Below, one piece after another: positions 1 through 7,325 of a DNA stretch of 64,000 bases. The stretch lies in contig JBNKWA010000008.1 of the NCBI GenBank assembly GCA_050299555.1, positions 1 to 64,000 on the forward strand. Reading direction: 5' to 3'. This stretch comes from JBNKWA01 sp050299555. GTDB taxonomy: Bacteria > Pseudomonadota > Alphaproteobacteria > Rhodobacterales > Rhodobacteraceae. Within the stretch, counting starts at the first letter, position 1; the number at the start of each line of letters is the position of its first letter. Made by a program: the position numbers and the translations under genes. Below the pieces are notes generated by a model that was given only the letters and a program-made list of their open reading frames with translations, made no database searches and was not told where the DNA came from.

Positions 1-33
1 CGCCCCCGCCACCCCCTCCCGCACCGGCCCGCT

Positions 34-843
34 TCAGCCCAGCGCCTCCGCCGCGATGCCCAGCCGCCGCTCCAGGTTCGCCCGCGTCGCCGCCTCGAAC
101 GCTTCCGGCCAGTCCAGCTCCAGCCGCGCCGCCAGCGCCCGCGCGCGCGGCAGGAATGCCCGCGCGATCGCCAGGTTCGCCTCCAGTACCGACTGCCGCT
201 CGGCCACCGGCGAAGGCAGCGCACAGAGCACCGCCATCTCGGCCGGCGGCAGAACGAGGCTCAGGTGCAGCGCGCCGCCCTTGCCCTGCGCCGCCACCGC
301 TTCCAGCATCAGCGCCTTCAGAAGGTCGCGCAGGATGCTCGCGCCCCAGATGCCGATGAAGTGCTCGCCCCGGCCCAGCGCCACCGGCATCATTCCCAGC
401 ACCCGCAGGAACTCCTCGATCAACCCGGCCACCCGCGCCGGATCCTGCGGCGACGGCGGCAGCGCCTCGGGCAGGCCGCGATAGATATGGTCGCGGTCGA
501 TCAGCGGCCTGACGGTGGTCTTCGCCCTGCGCCCCAGCGCGTCCGGGCCGACCATGTAGAGGTCGATCCGCTGCCAGTCGGCGGCGATCGCGTTGATCAG
601 CAGGCCTCCGCGCCGGTGCTCCTGCCAGTAGACCGGCGGCGCCACCGCGCCCAGGATCCCCCGCCAGCGGACCGCAAAGCCCTCGTGCAGCGCCGGGTCC
701 AGTACCGCCACCAGGTCGACATCGCTGAATTCGTCGCCTCCGCCGCGGCCGAGGCTGCCGGCAAGAAACAGCGCCCGCAGCGGCTCGAAGTGCACAAGCG
801 GCGCGGTCAGCGCCGCGATCAGCCGTTCCTGCTCTTTCTCCAT
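34..843 (-). CDS. Nucleotidyltransferase-fold protein
   Basis: This 269-residue protein has the polymerase-beta-like nucleotidyltransferase signature: GSLGRG at about residues 29-34 followed by the metal-binding DVD at 41-43. The family transfers nucleotides to small molecules (aminoglycoside adenylyltransferases) or to proteins; the substrate here cannot be read from the sequence. The C-terminal two thirds is alpha-helical and not assignable. An upstream in-frame start is possible, but the ATG ending at 843 begins directly before the conserved core and leaves 25 bp to the sirtuin gene upstream, suggesting co-transcription. Fold assignment is firm, function is not. Confidence 0.75.
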   Translation of the reverse strand: MEKEQERLIAALTAPLVHFEPLRALFLAGSLGRGGGDEFSDVDLVAVLDPALHEGFAVRWRGILGAVAPPVYWQEHRRGGLLINAIAADWQRIDLYMVGPDALGRRAKTTVRPLIDRDHIYRGLPEALPPSPQDPARVAGLIEEFLRVLGMMPVALGRGEHFIGIWGASILRDLLKALMLEAVAAQGKGGALHLSLVLPPAEMAVLCALPSPVAERQSVLEANLAIARAFLPRARALAARLELDWPEAFEAATRANLERRLGIAAEALG

Positions 844-868
844 GCCGGCCTGTCTCGGCCCTGCCGGC

Positions 869-1588
869 TCAGCCGTCAAGCACCGAGGCCACCCAGTCGG
901 GCACCACGGTGCCGGCCGGACCGAAGACATGGTCGTCAAAGCCGAGCCCCGACGGCTCAAGGTTCAGCTCCAGTGTCTCGGCCCCGGCTCGCGCCGCCTC
1001 GATCGCGAACCCCGCCGCCGGATAGACCTGACCCGAGGTGCCGATGGCCACGAACAGCGCGCATTCCGTCAGCGCCGCCTCGACCCTTTCCATGTGATAG
1101 GGCATCTCGCCGAACCAGACCACGTCCGGCCGTGTCGCCGCCCGGCCGCAGGACGGGCAGGCATCGGTCGCATCCATCGCCGCGGGCGCATCCCAGCGAT
1201 GGCCGCAGGCATGGCACAAGGCCCGCGACAGCCGCCCATGCATGTGAATGACGTCGCCAGACCCGGCCCGCTCGTGCAGATCGTCGATGTTCTGGGTGAC
1301 CAGCGTCACCTCACCCGGACGCGCCGCCTGCAGCCGCGCCAGCGCAAGGTGCGCGGCATTGGGTGCCGCCGCCACCATGTTCGCGCGCCGCGCATTGTAG
1401 AAGGCATGCACCTGGGCCGGATCGCGGGCGAACCCCTCGGGCGTCGCCACATCCTCAAGTCGGTATTCCGACCACAACCCGCCCTGGTCGCGGAACGTGC
1501 CGAGGCCGCTTTCCGCCGACACTCCGGCCCCGGTCAGGACGACGATCTGCAAAGGCTCAGTTCTCCATGGGCTCAGGACTCGCCGCAT
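869..1588 (-). CDS. cobB: NAD-dependent protein deacylase (sirtuin, CobB-like)
   Basis: A 239-residue sirtuin with the NAD-binding GAGVSAESGLGTFRD at residues 20-34, TQNIDDLHERAG, the catalytic histidine in HMHG, and a zinc ribbon made of two Cys-X2-Cys pairs (CHAC, CPSC). The segment FYNARRA supplies the Tyr-X2-Arg pair that marks class III sirtuins (CobB, SIRT5), which remove succinyl and malonyl groups as well as acetyl groups from lysines. It is cytoplasmic. The chosen ATG overlaps the end of the upstream secreted-protein gene by 16 bp, implying translational coupling. Family certain; acyl preference is inferred from the motif. Confidence 0.9.
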   Translation of the reverse strand: MRRVLSPWRTEPLQIVVLTGAGVSAESGLGTFRDQGGLWSEYRLEDVATPEGFARDPAQVHAFYNARRANMVAAAPNAAHLALARLQAARPGEVTLVTQNIDDLHERAGSGDVIHMHGRLSRALCHACGHRWDAPAAMDATDACPSCGRAATRPDVVWFGEMPYHMERVEAALTECALFVAIGTSGQVYPAAGFAIEAARAGAETLELNLEPSGLGFDDHVFGPAGTVVPDWVASVLDG

Positions 1589-1869
1589 TGCTGGTGCGCC
1601 AACTCGCCCCAGGTCATGTAGCGGTCGATGAAGTCTTTGCGCGCCCGGTTCCGGCCGTTCTTGAACTCCAGATACATGTCCGGATCGGCGATGATCCGCG
1701 CCGCCATCTGCTGGTCCTTCGGCGTCAGGGTCCGGTCGGCCATGTCCTGTGCACAGGAACAGACCTCGGGGCCCGGCGAATGCTGCGCGGTCATGCAGGC
1801 GCTTTCGGTGATGCCCATGGCGGCGGCCTGCGGAGCGGCGAGAAGAACGACAAGACAAGCAAGACGCAT
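1573..1869 (-). CDS. Small secreted protein, unknown function
   Basis: A 98-residue product that starts with a clear Sec signal (MRLACLVVLLAAPQAAA) and is then mostly helical with four cysteines, suitable for disulfides in the periplasm (ACMTAQH, VCSCAQ, QQCGES). Upstream in-frame starts would bury the signal peptide, so the ATG ending at 1869 is preferred. It is the first gene of a minus-strand run with the sirtuin and the nucleotidyltransferase-like gene. Similar short proteins occur in Rhodobacteraceae without an experimental role that I know of. Confidence 0.7.
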   Translation of the reverse strand: MRLACLVVLLAAPQAAAMGITESACMTAQHSPGPEVCSCAQDMADRTLTPKDQQMAARIIADPDMYLEFKNGRNRARKDFIDRYMTWGELAHQQCGES

Positions 1870-2106
1870 GGTGAACCGAACTTGGAAAAGACCCCTGACA
1901 GGTGCCCGCCGCGGCACCTTGGCATTCTTGTCGCGCCGACCCCGTCTTGTCTACCGGCTATTCCGCGCCCGCCCCGAATCAAGGCTGCGGCCACGGCGAT
2001 CGCCGCCGTTGCGCGAAACCTCCGCCCAGCGCCCCTTTCGCGCCCCGTATCCCATCGTCCGACGGCACATTAGTGGTGGTCGCAGGGATGCATGACGGCC
2101 ACAGAT

Positions 2107-2147
2107 GGTGGAATTGTGCGATTTCGTACAATCGTCCCAATTCCACC
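2107..2147. repeat. Long nested inverted repeat upstream of ornithine decarboxylase
   Basis: GGTGGAATTG (2107-2116) and CAATTCCACC (2138-2147) are perfect complements, and CGATT (2119-2123) pairs with AATCG (2130-2134) inside them around a 6-nt loop. The structure lies about 165 bp before the decarboxylase start. It could be an operator for a dimeric regulator or a hairpin in a long 5' leader. Confidence 0.7.
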
Positions 2148-2204
2148 GTTGCATTGCCACACACCTTGCCCCATATGGCGCCCGTGACGCCAACGCACGC
2201 GCCT

Positions 2205-2310
2205 CTACCGGGGACAAGGTTTCTAACCCCCCAGCCGGTTATGTAGCGACGGTAACGTCTCTTTTGGTACTGGTCGGTTCCTCGCGGGACCGGGTCTGAT
2301 GGAGATGGCC
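2205..2310 (+). promoter_or_regulatory. Structured 5' leader of the ornithine decarboxylase gene
   Basis: ACCGGGG (2207-2213) can pair with the C-run at 2227-2232 and CCGGT at 2235-2239. A second stem, CGGTTCC (2275-2281) with GGGACCG (2286-2292; one G-U pair), ends 8 nt before the GGAG ribosome-binding site at 2301. A stem so close to the Shine-Dalgarno could control initiation. Alphaproteobacterial speF genes are known to carry a conserved speF leader RNA; placing this leader in that family is inference and needs a covariance-model search. Confidence 0.45.
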
Positions 2311-3519
2311 ATGAACGCCTACGTAGCCGGGTTCGCCCGTGACGATTCCCTGTCCGCATCCGAAATCTTCGGCATCGAGGCGCCGCTGCGCCAGACGCCG
2401 CGAGTCGAGGCCTATATCCGTGGCCGCCATTTCGACCGCCCGACGCTGGTCGTCGACACCCAGGCGGTGGCAGGCCAGTACCGGGCGCTGAAGCAGGGCC
2501 TCGGCCGGGCGCACATCCACTATGCCGTCAAGGCCAACCCGGCGCGCGAGGTGATCGCGGCGCTGATCGCCGAGGGCTGCCGCTTCGACGCCGCCTCGCG
2601 CGGCGAGATCGAGCTCTGCCTGTCGCTGGGCGCCCGGCCCGAGCGCATCTCCTTCGGCAACACCATCAAGCGGGCGGCCGACATCGCGTTTGCCAGCCGC
2701 GCCGGGGTGCGCCTGTTCGCCGCCGATGCCGAGGAGGAAATCCTCAAGATCGCCGAGCATGCGCCCGGCGCGCAGGTCTACATCCGGCTGCTGGTCGGCT
2801 CGACCGAGGCCGACTGGCCGCTCAGCCGCAAGTTCGGTTGCGCGCCGGAAAAGGCCGTCGCGCTGATGGACCTCGCCCGCGACCAGGGCCTGCGCCCGGT
2901 CGGCATCAGCTTCCATGTCGGCTCGCAGACCCGCCGGCCCGAGATGTGGCGCGGCACGCTCGATACCGCCCGCGACGTCTGGCAGGCGGCCGAGGTGGCC
3001 GGCCACCGGCTGACCATCCTCAACATCGGCGGCGGCTTCCCGGCCTTCTACGGCGACGACATCCCCGCGCCCGAGGCCTATGCCGCCGCGGTGATGGAGG
3101 AGGTCGACGCCCGCTTCCCCGGCGTGCCCTATGTCATGGCCGAGCCGGGCCGCGGCATGGTCGCCGAGGCCGGCATGATCGCCGCCGAGGTGCTGCTGGT
3201 GTCCAAGAAGTCCGACACCGACCTGCACCGCTGGGTCTATCTCGACATCGGCAAGTTCTCGGGTCTGGCCGAGACCATGGACGAGGCGATCCGCTACCAG
3301 TTCGTCACGCCCCATGATGGCGGCGAGACCGGCGCCTGCATCCTTGCCGGCCCGTCCTGCGACTCCGCCGACGTGCTCTACGAGAAACGCCCGGTGCAGC
3401 TTCCGCTGGCCCTGAAGGCCGGCGACCGGGTGCTGATCCGCGCCTGTGGCGCCTACACCTCGAGCTATTCCTCGGTCGGCTTCAACGGCTTCCCGCCGCT
3501 GGACGTGATCTGCATCTAG
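2311..3519 (+). CDS. Ornithine/lysine decarboxylase, PLP fold type III
   Basis: A 402-residue group IV decarboxylase (eukaryotic ODC type) that makes putrescine from ornithine. It has the PLP lysine in HYAVKAN (Lys74), the phosphate-binding GGGFPAFY, EPGRGMV, and the active-site cysteine in GPSCDSADVLY contributed across the dimer. Two earlier in-frame ATGs exist at 2299 and 2305, but only the ATG at 2311 has a well-spaced GGAG (2301-2304). Homospermidine synthase follows on the same strand, so the product is probably condensed to homospermidine. Some relatives also accept lysine. Expression may be set by the structured leader. Confidence 0.9.
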   Translation: MNAYVAGFARDDSLSASEIFGIEAPLRQTPRVEAYIRGRHFDRPTLVVDTQAVAGQYRALKQGLGRAHIHYAVKANPAREVIAALIAEGCRFDAASRGEIELCLSLGARPERISFGNTIKRAADIAFASRAGVRLFAADAEEEILKIAEHAPGAQVYIRLLVGSTEADWPLSRKFGCAPEKAVALMDLARDQGLRPVGISFHVGSQTRRPEMWRGTLDTARDVWQAAEVAGHRLTILNIGGGFPAFYGDDIPAPEAYAAAVMEEVDARFPGVPYVMAEPGRGMVAEAGMIAAEVLLVSKKSDTDLHRWVYLDIGKFSGLAETMDEAIRYQFVTPHDGGETGACILAGPSCDSADVLYEKRPVQLPLALKAGDRVLIRACGAYTSSYSSVGFNGFPPLDVICI

Positions 3520-3579
3520 GCCCGGCGCCGGATATCGGCGCCCCGTTCGATCCCGCCACCGCCTGCACGTCCCACCACA

Positions 3580-3602
3580 CCCCCGGGGCCAAGCCCCGGG
3601 GG
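3580..3602 (+). terminator. Strong GC hairpin between the decarboxylase and homospermidine synthase
   Basis: CCCCCGGGGC and GCCCCGGGGG form a perfect 10-bp stem with a 3-nt loop, followed by a short pyrimidine stretch (TTCCCTTTCC). It may terminate or attenuate transcription before the next gene, or be a dispersed GC palindrome; there is no clean U-tract. Confidence 0.5.
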
Positions 3603-3686
3603 TTCCCTTTCCGGTGCAAACCTGACAGGCAGGCCGGACCCAAGGAAAACAACGACCGGCACCGCAAGCCGGAGAAGGAGAAGTCC

Positions 3687-5111
3687 GTGCCCGCGCATCC
3701 CGTCCACGCCCGCATCGACGGCCCCATCGTCATCATCGGTTTCGGCTCCATCGGCCGCGGCGTCCTGCCGCTGATCGAGCGACATTTCGATTTCGACGCC
3801 CACAAGCTGCACGTCATCGACCCGCTCGACACCCACGCCAACTTCCTGCACCAGCGCGGCGTCGCCTTCCACCAGATGGCCATCACCCGCGACAACTACC
3901 GCGACGTGCTCGACGGCTTCTTCAAGGGCCAGCCGCGGGGCTTCTGCGTCAACGTCTCCGTCGATACCGGCTCGCTCGACCTGATGCGCCACTGCCGCAG
4001 CCTCGGCACGCTCTATATCGACTCGGTGGTCGAGCCTTGGCCCGGCTTCTACTTCAACCACGACGCCACCGCCGCCGAGCGCAGCAACTACGCGCTGCGC
4101 GAGCAGGTCCGCGCCGAGCAGCGCCGGAACCCCGGCGGCACCACCGCGATCTCCTGCTGCGGCGCCAATCCCGGCATGGTCTCGTGGTTCGTCAAGGAGG
4201 CGCTGCTGAACATCGCCCGCGACACCGGCGCCGACGCCACGCCGCCCGCCAACCGCCAGGGCTGGGCCCGGCTGATGCAGTCGCTCGGCGTCAAGGGCAT
4301 CCACATCGCCGAGCGCGACACCCAGGCCGCCGCCTTCCCCAAGCCCATGGGCACCTTCATCAACACCTGGTCGGTGGACGGGTTCCTGTCCGAGGCGTTC
4401 CAGCCGGCCGAACTCGGCTGGGGCACCCACGAGAAATGGATGCCCGAGAAGGCCGGGACCCATGCCAGCGGCTGCCAGGCGGCGATCTACATCGACTATC
4501 CGGGCGCGCTGACCAAGGTGCACTCCTGGTGCCCGACCCCGGGGCCGCAATACGGCTTTCTCGTCACCCATGACGAGGCGATCTCGATCTCCGACTACTT
4601 CACCGTCGGCGAGGGAGCGCGGCCGGAATACCGGCCCACCTGCCACTATGCCTACCACCCGTCCAACGCCGCCGTGCTGTCGCTCCACGAATGCTTCGGC
4701 TCGGGCCGCTTCCAGGACCGCAAGAAGATCCTCGACGAGAACGAGATCGTCGAGGGCATCGACGAGCTGGGCGTGCTGCTCTACGGCCATGCAAGGAACG
4801 CCTACTGGTACGGCTCGCGGCTGTCGAACGCCGAGACCCGCGAGCTGGCGCCGTTCCAGAACGCCACCGGCCTGCAGGTGACCTCCGCCATCCTCGCCGG
4901 CATGGTCTGGGGGCTGGAAAACCCCGAGGCCGGCATCGTCGAGCCCGACGAGATGGATTTCGCCCGCTGCCTCGAGGTCCAGCGCCCCTATCTCGGCCCG
5001 GTCGAGGGCCACTACACCGACTGGACGCCGCTTTCGACCCGGTGGGAACAGTTCGACGAGGAGCTCGACGAGAGCGACCCCTGGCAGTTCCGCAACATCC
5101 TGGCGAGCTGA
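3687..5111 (+). CDS. hss: Homospermidine synthase
   Basis: A 474-residue NAD-dependent enzyme that joins two putrescines (or putrescine and spermidine) into homospermidine with loss of ammonia. The N-terminal Rossmann motif is VIIGFGSIGRGV; the length and the body (SCCGANPGMVSWFVKEAL, NTWSVDGFLSEAFQPAELGWGTHEKW) match bacterial homospermidine synthases. Translation starts at GTG 3687, chosen because GGAGAAGGAG lies just upstream and no ATG fits the family N-terminus. It follows ornithine decarboxylase by 167 bp and completes a two-step polyamine route. Confidence 0.93.
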   Translation: MPAHPVHARIDGPIVIIGFGSIGRGVLPLIERHFDFDAHKLHVIDPLDTHANFLHQRGVAFHQMAITRDNYRDVLDGFFKGQPRGFCVNVSVDTGSLDLMRHCRSLGTLYIDSVVEPWPGFYFNHDATAAERSNYALREQVRAEQRRNPGGTTAISCCGANPGMVSWFVKEALLNIARDTGADATPPANRQGWARLMQSLGVKGIHIAERDTQAAAFPKPMGTFINTWSVDGFLSEAFQPAELGWGTHEKWMPEKAGTHASGCQAAIYIDYPGALTKVHSWCPTPGPQYGFLVTHDEAISISDYFTVGEGARPEYRPTCHYAYHPSNAAVLSLHECFGSGRFQDRKKILDENEIVEGIDELGVLLYGHARNAYWYGSRLSNAETRELAPFQNATGLQVTSAILAGMVWGLENPEAGIVEPDEMDFARCLEVQRPYLGPVEGHYTDWTPLSTRWEQFDEELDESDPWQFRNILAS

Positions 5112-5119
5112 CACCACCC

Positions 5120-5140
5120 GTCCCGGGGCTGACCCGGGAC
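5120..5140. terminator. Hairpin after homospermidine synthase
   Basis: GTCCCGGG (5120-5127) pairs perfectly with CCCGGGAC (5133-5140) around a 5-nt loop, 9 bp after the stop codon. A second perfect stem, CCCGACC/GGTCGGG, lies at 5248-5264. Both sit in the convergent interval before the next minus-strand gene, so they may stop transcription from both sides. Confidence 0.45.
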
Positions 5141-5398
5141 ATCCCTGCACCGGGCACCGCCCTCGCCGAGAGGGTCCGCCCGACCCGGGGAGGGCGCTTC
5201 GGAACCCTGCCGCCCGCCGCAATCTTTCCGTGAGTGGTCGCAATGCGCCCGACCTCCGGTCGGGTCGGGCGCGGCCCTCGGCCGGTCACCTCGGGCCAAA
5301 AACGCACCGCGAAATGCGGCGCCTCAGCCACTCCAAGGATTTTCGCCCTACCTGACAACCAAATTTCGAGACTATCCTCTGAATTACTTCACGCGCGC

Positions 5399-6910
5399 CT
5401 ACAATCCCGACAGCAGGTCCCACAGCACATCGATGGCCGGCTTGATCTTCGTGGCCAGCGTGCCGAGCGAACTTCCAACCGTCAGGCCCTTGGTCGCGCG
5501 CGTCGTACCGTCGATCATGCGCTCCCTGATCCGGGTGTAGGATAGCGGCACCCGGCGCCGGGTTCGCCACGCCGCATCGAGCCGTTCCTCGGGATTTGCT
5601 CTCAGGACGTTCGGGTCATTCGCATCCTCGCGCCCGAGCGCTGCCGCGATGTCTGCACGCACGTCGCCGGCGAACTCCTCGCTCGCGACTTCCGCAATCG
5701 CCTCTCCGGCAGCCTCGATCCGGTCTGCCTGTTCTGGGCTTAGCTCTGCCAGCCGCTGTATGGCCCGTCCCCGAAATGCCTGATCGACTTCGGGGATGCT
5801 GCGCCGAACATCCAGCGCGCCGGTGTCCAGCACCTGACGAAGCGCGAGCACCGTCTCGTCCTCGGCGATTTCGCCGGACTTCATCAGCCGACCGATCGAC
5901 GCGGCCGACAGAACGAAATCGTCATGGACCCGCTGCGGATTGTCGCCATATCGCGCCAGGGCGCGGTCGATCCTCTTCAGGGTATCGCGCAGCCCCTCGT
6001 GATGCTGGGCCAGACCATCCGGCCAGCCGATATCCGCCAGCGCATCCCACACCTTCATGAGAACGGTGTCGTAAAGCGCCGCGTCGCCCAGCGGAATCGG
6101 CTCGACGGCCAGCCGATCCTCCGCCGTCCACACCACCTGTTCCGCCAGAGGCGTCGAGTCTGTCAGATACCGCGCCTCGATCTCGGCGATCAGGCCGGCG
6201 ATGTGCTCCGGCCCCTTTTTCCAGTCCTCGTCCGGGATCAGGGCGATCTCGCGCTGCATGTCCCAGTCCATGGGCTGGCCGTCCCGCATCGACCGGTACC
6301 AGCGCCGCCAGAATGCCCATTCGGGATCGTTGAGCCAACCGAACAGTCGTGTCTCGGCCTCGGAGGTCCAGTCCGGCCGGCGGCCGCCCGGCCAGAGCGG
6401 TTCAAGGAACAGGGCGCGGACAGCCATGCCCGCCCCTATGCGCTCCACATCGGCGCCAATCGCCGCCCAGACATCGGCGGCGTCGGCGTCGCGGGCGGCG
6501 GCACTGGCGGCGTTGGCGGCGGCGGCGTCGGCGTCGGCGGCGGCGGCGGTGTAGGTCGCTTCGGCAGCGTCGGCGGCGGCGTCGGCGACGGCGGTGCAGG
6601 CGGCGTCGACGGCGTGAGGGGCGGCGGCTTCAGCAGAGCCGGTAGCGAATGAGGCGGCGGCTTCGGCGGCTTCGGCGGCGGCGGCGAGATCGGCTGTTGG
6701 TCCAACCGCGGCAACAGCCGATATCAGGCTACACCTGAACGCGGCAAAGGTCTGCAGCATCTGCCACTCTTCCAATGGCTCGAACCGAAAAGCGGTTTCC
6801 AGCAGCGGCAGGGTACGGATCGCCGCCCGCGCGGCGATGGCGATCGTCACCTCCCGTGACTTGCCGTAAAGCCACGCCTCCAGCCGTTCCCGATCCCATT
6901 CCTCCGCCAT
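5399..6910 (-). CDS. Hypothetical protein with alanine-rich low-complexity segment
   Basis: A 503-residue soluble protein with no signal peptide. Residues about 70-145 are almost pure Ala/Asp/Glu, encoded by GCN-type triplet runs. The following block has a Trp-rich motif (LNDPEWAFWRRWYRSMRDGQPMDWDMQREIALIPDEDWKKGPEHIAGLIAEIEARYL), of a kind I associate with uncharacterised Rhodobacteraceae proteins. The C-terminus ends in a hydrophobic stretch (IKPAIDVLWDLLSGL) that might touch a membrane. It lies 37 bp downstream of acylphosphatase on the same strand. No function is recognisable. Confidence 0.7.
   Translation of the reverse strand: MAEEWDRERLEAWLYGKSREVTIAIAARAAIRTLPLLETAFRFEPLEEWQMLQTFAAFRCSLISAVAAVGPTADLAAAAEAAEAAASFATGSAEAAAPHAVDAACTAVADAAADAAEATYTAAAADADAAAANAASAAARDADAADVWAAIGADVERIGAGMAVRALFLEPLWPGGRRPDWTSEAETRLFGWLNDPEWAFWRRWYRSMRDGQPMDWDMQREIALIPDEDWKKGPEHIAGLIAEIEARYLTDSTPLAEQVVWTAEDRLAVEPIPLGDAALYDTVLMKVWDALADIGWPDGLAQHHEGLRDTLKRIDRALARYGDNPQRVHDDFVLSAASIGRLMKSGEIAEDETVLALRQVLDTGALDVRRSIPEVDQAFRGRAIQRLAELSPEQADRIEAAGEAIAEVASEEFAGDVRADIAAALGREDANDPNVLRANPEERLDAAWRTRRRVPLSYTRIRERMIDGTTRATKGLTVGSSLGTLATKIKPAIDVLWDLLSGL
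6478..6710. repeat. Imperfect GCN/GGC trinucleotide-repeat tract
   Basis: Within the alanine-rich coding segment the plus strand is dominated by ggc, gtc and ggt triplets with few interruptions. The low complexity is in-frame, so length changes by triplets would be tolerated in the protein. Confidence 0.7.
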
Positions 6911-6947
6911 CGGCGCAGCCTGCCCCGGCTTCGGTCCCCGATCAAGC

Positions 6948-7226
6948 TCAGCCGACGATATGGAACCCCGGCGCGGCGCCTTGCGCGTCGACCGGTTCCG
7001 CCTCCACCCCGGTTACCTTCGCCGCCCGGGGGCCCGACTTCAGCCGCTCCAGCATCTCGGCCACCACCGCCTCCGGGCCCCGGATCATCGCCGTGACCGA
7101 CCCGTCGGCCTCGTTCCTGACCCAGCCGGTCAGCCCCAGCCGCTCGGCCTCGCCTTGCGTCCACCAGCGGAACGAGACGCCCTGCACCCGGCCCGTCACC
7201 CGTACCCGCCTTGCGATCTCGGCCAT
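6948..7226 (-). CDS. acyP: Acylphosphatase
   Basis: A 92-residue acylphosphatase, which hydrolyses carboxyl-phosphate bonds such as acetyl or carbamoyl phosphate. The signature GRVQGVSFRWW carries the phosphate-binding Arg20 and GWVRNEADGSV the catalytic Asn38; length and the C-terminal FHIVG match the family. It is read away from lepA, with a 99-bp divergent gap, and lies upstream of the alanine-rich gene. Confidence 0.93.
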   Translation of the reverse strand: MAEIARRVRVTGRVQGVSFRWWTQGEAERLGLTGWVRNEADGSVTAMIRGPEAVVAEMLERLKSGPRAAKVTGVEAEPVDAQGAAPGFHIVG

Positions 7227-7325
7227 GTCGTCCGCCTCCCGCCCGATCCTGCCATGGCTGCGGGCAAATCACCCCATCAAATCACCATTGACCGACCCCG
7301 GCATTCCACAGCATATCGCCGGGCC

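Noticed and set aside
2239..3315. 358-codon minus-strand frame opposite the ornithine decarboxylase
   Set aside because: Composition is a mirror of a GC-rich coding gene; the plus strand has all PLP-enzyme motifs.
6436..6714. Pro-rich and Arg-rich frames opposite the alanine-rich segment
   Set aside because: They are shadows of the GCN triplet tract in other frames and strands.
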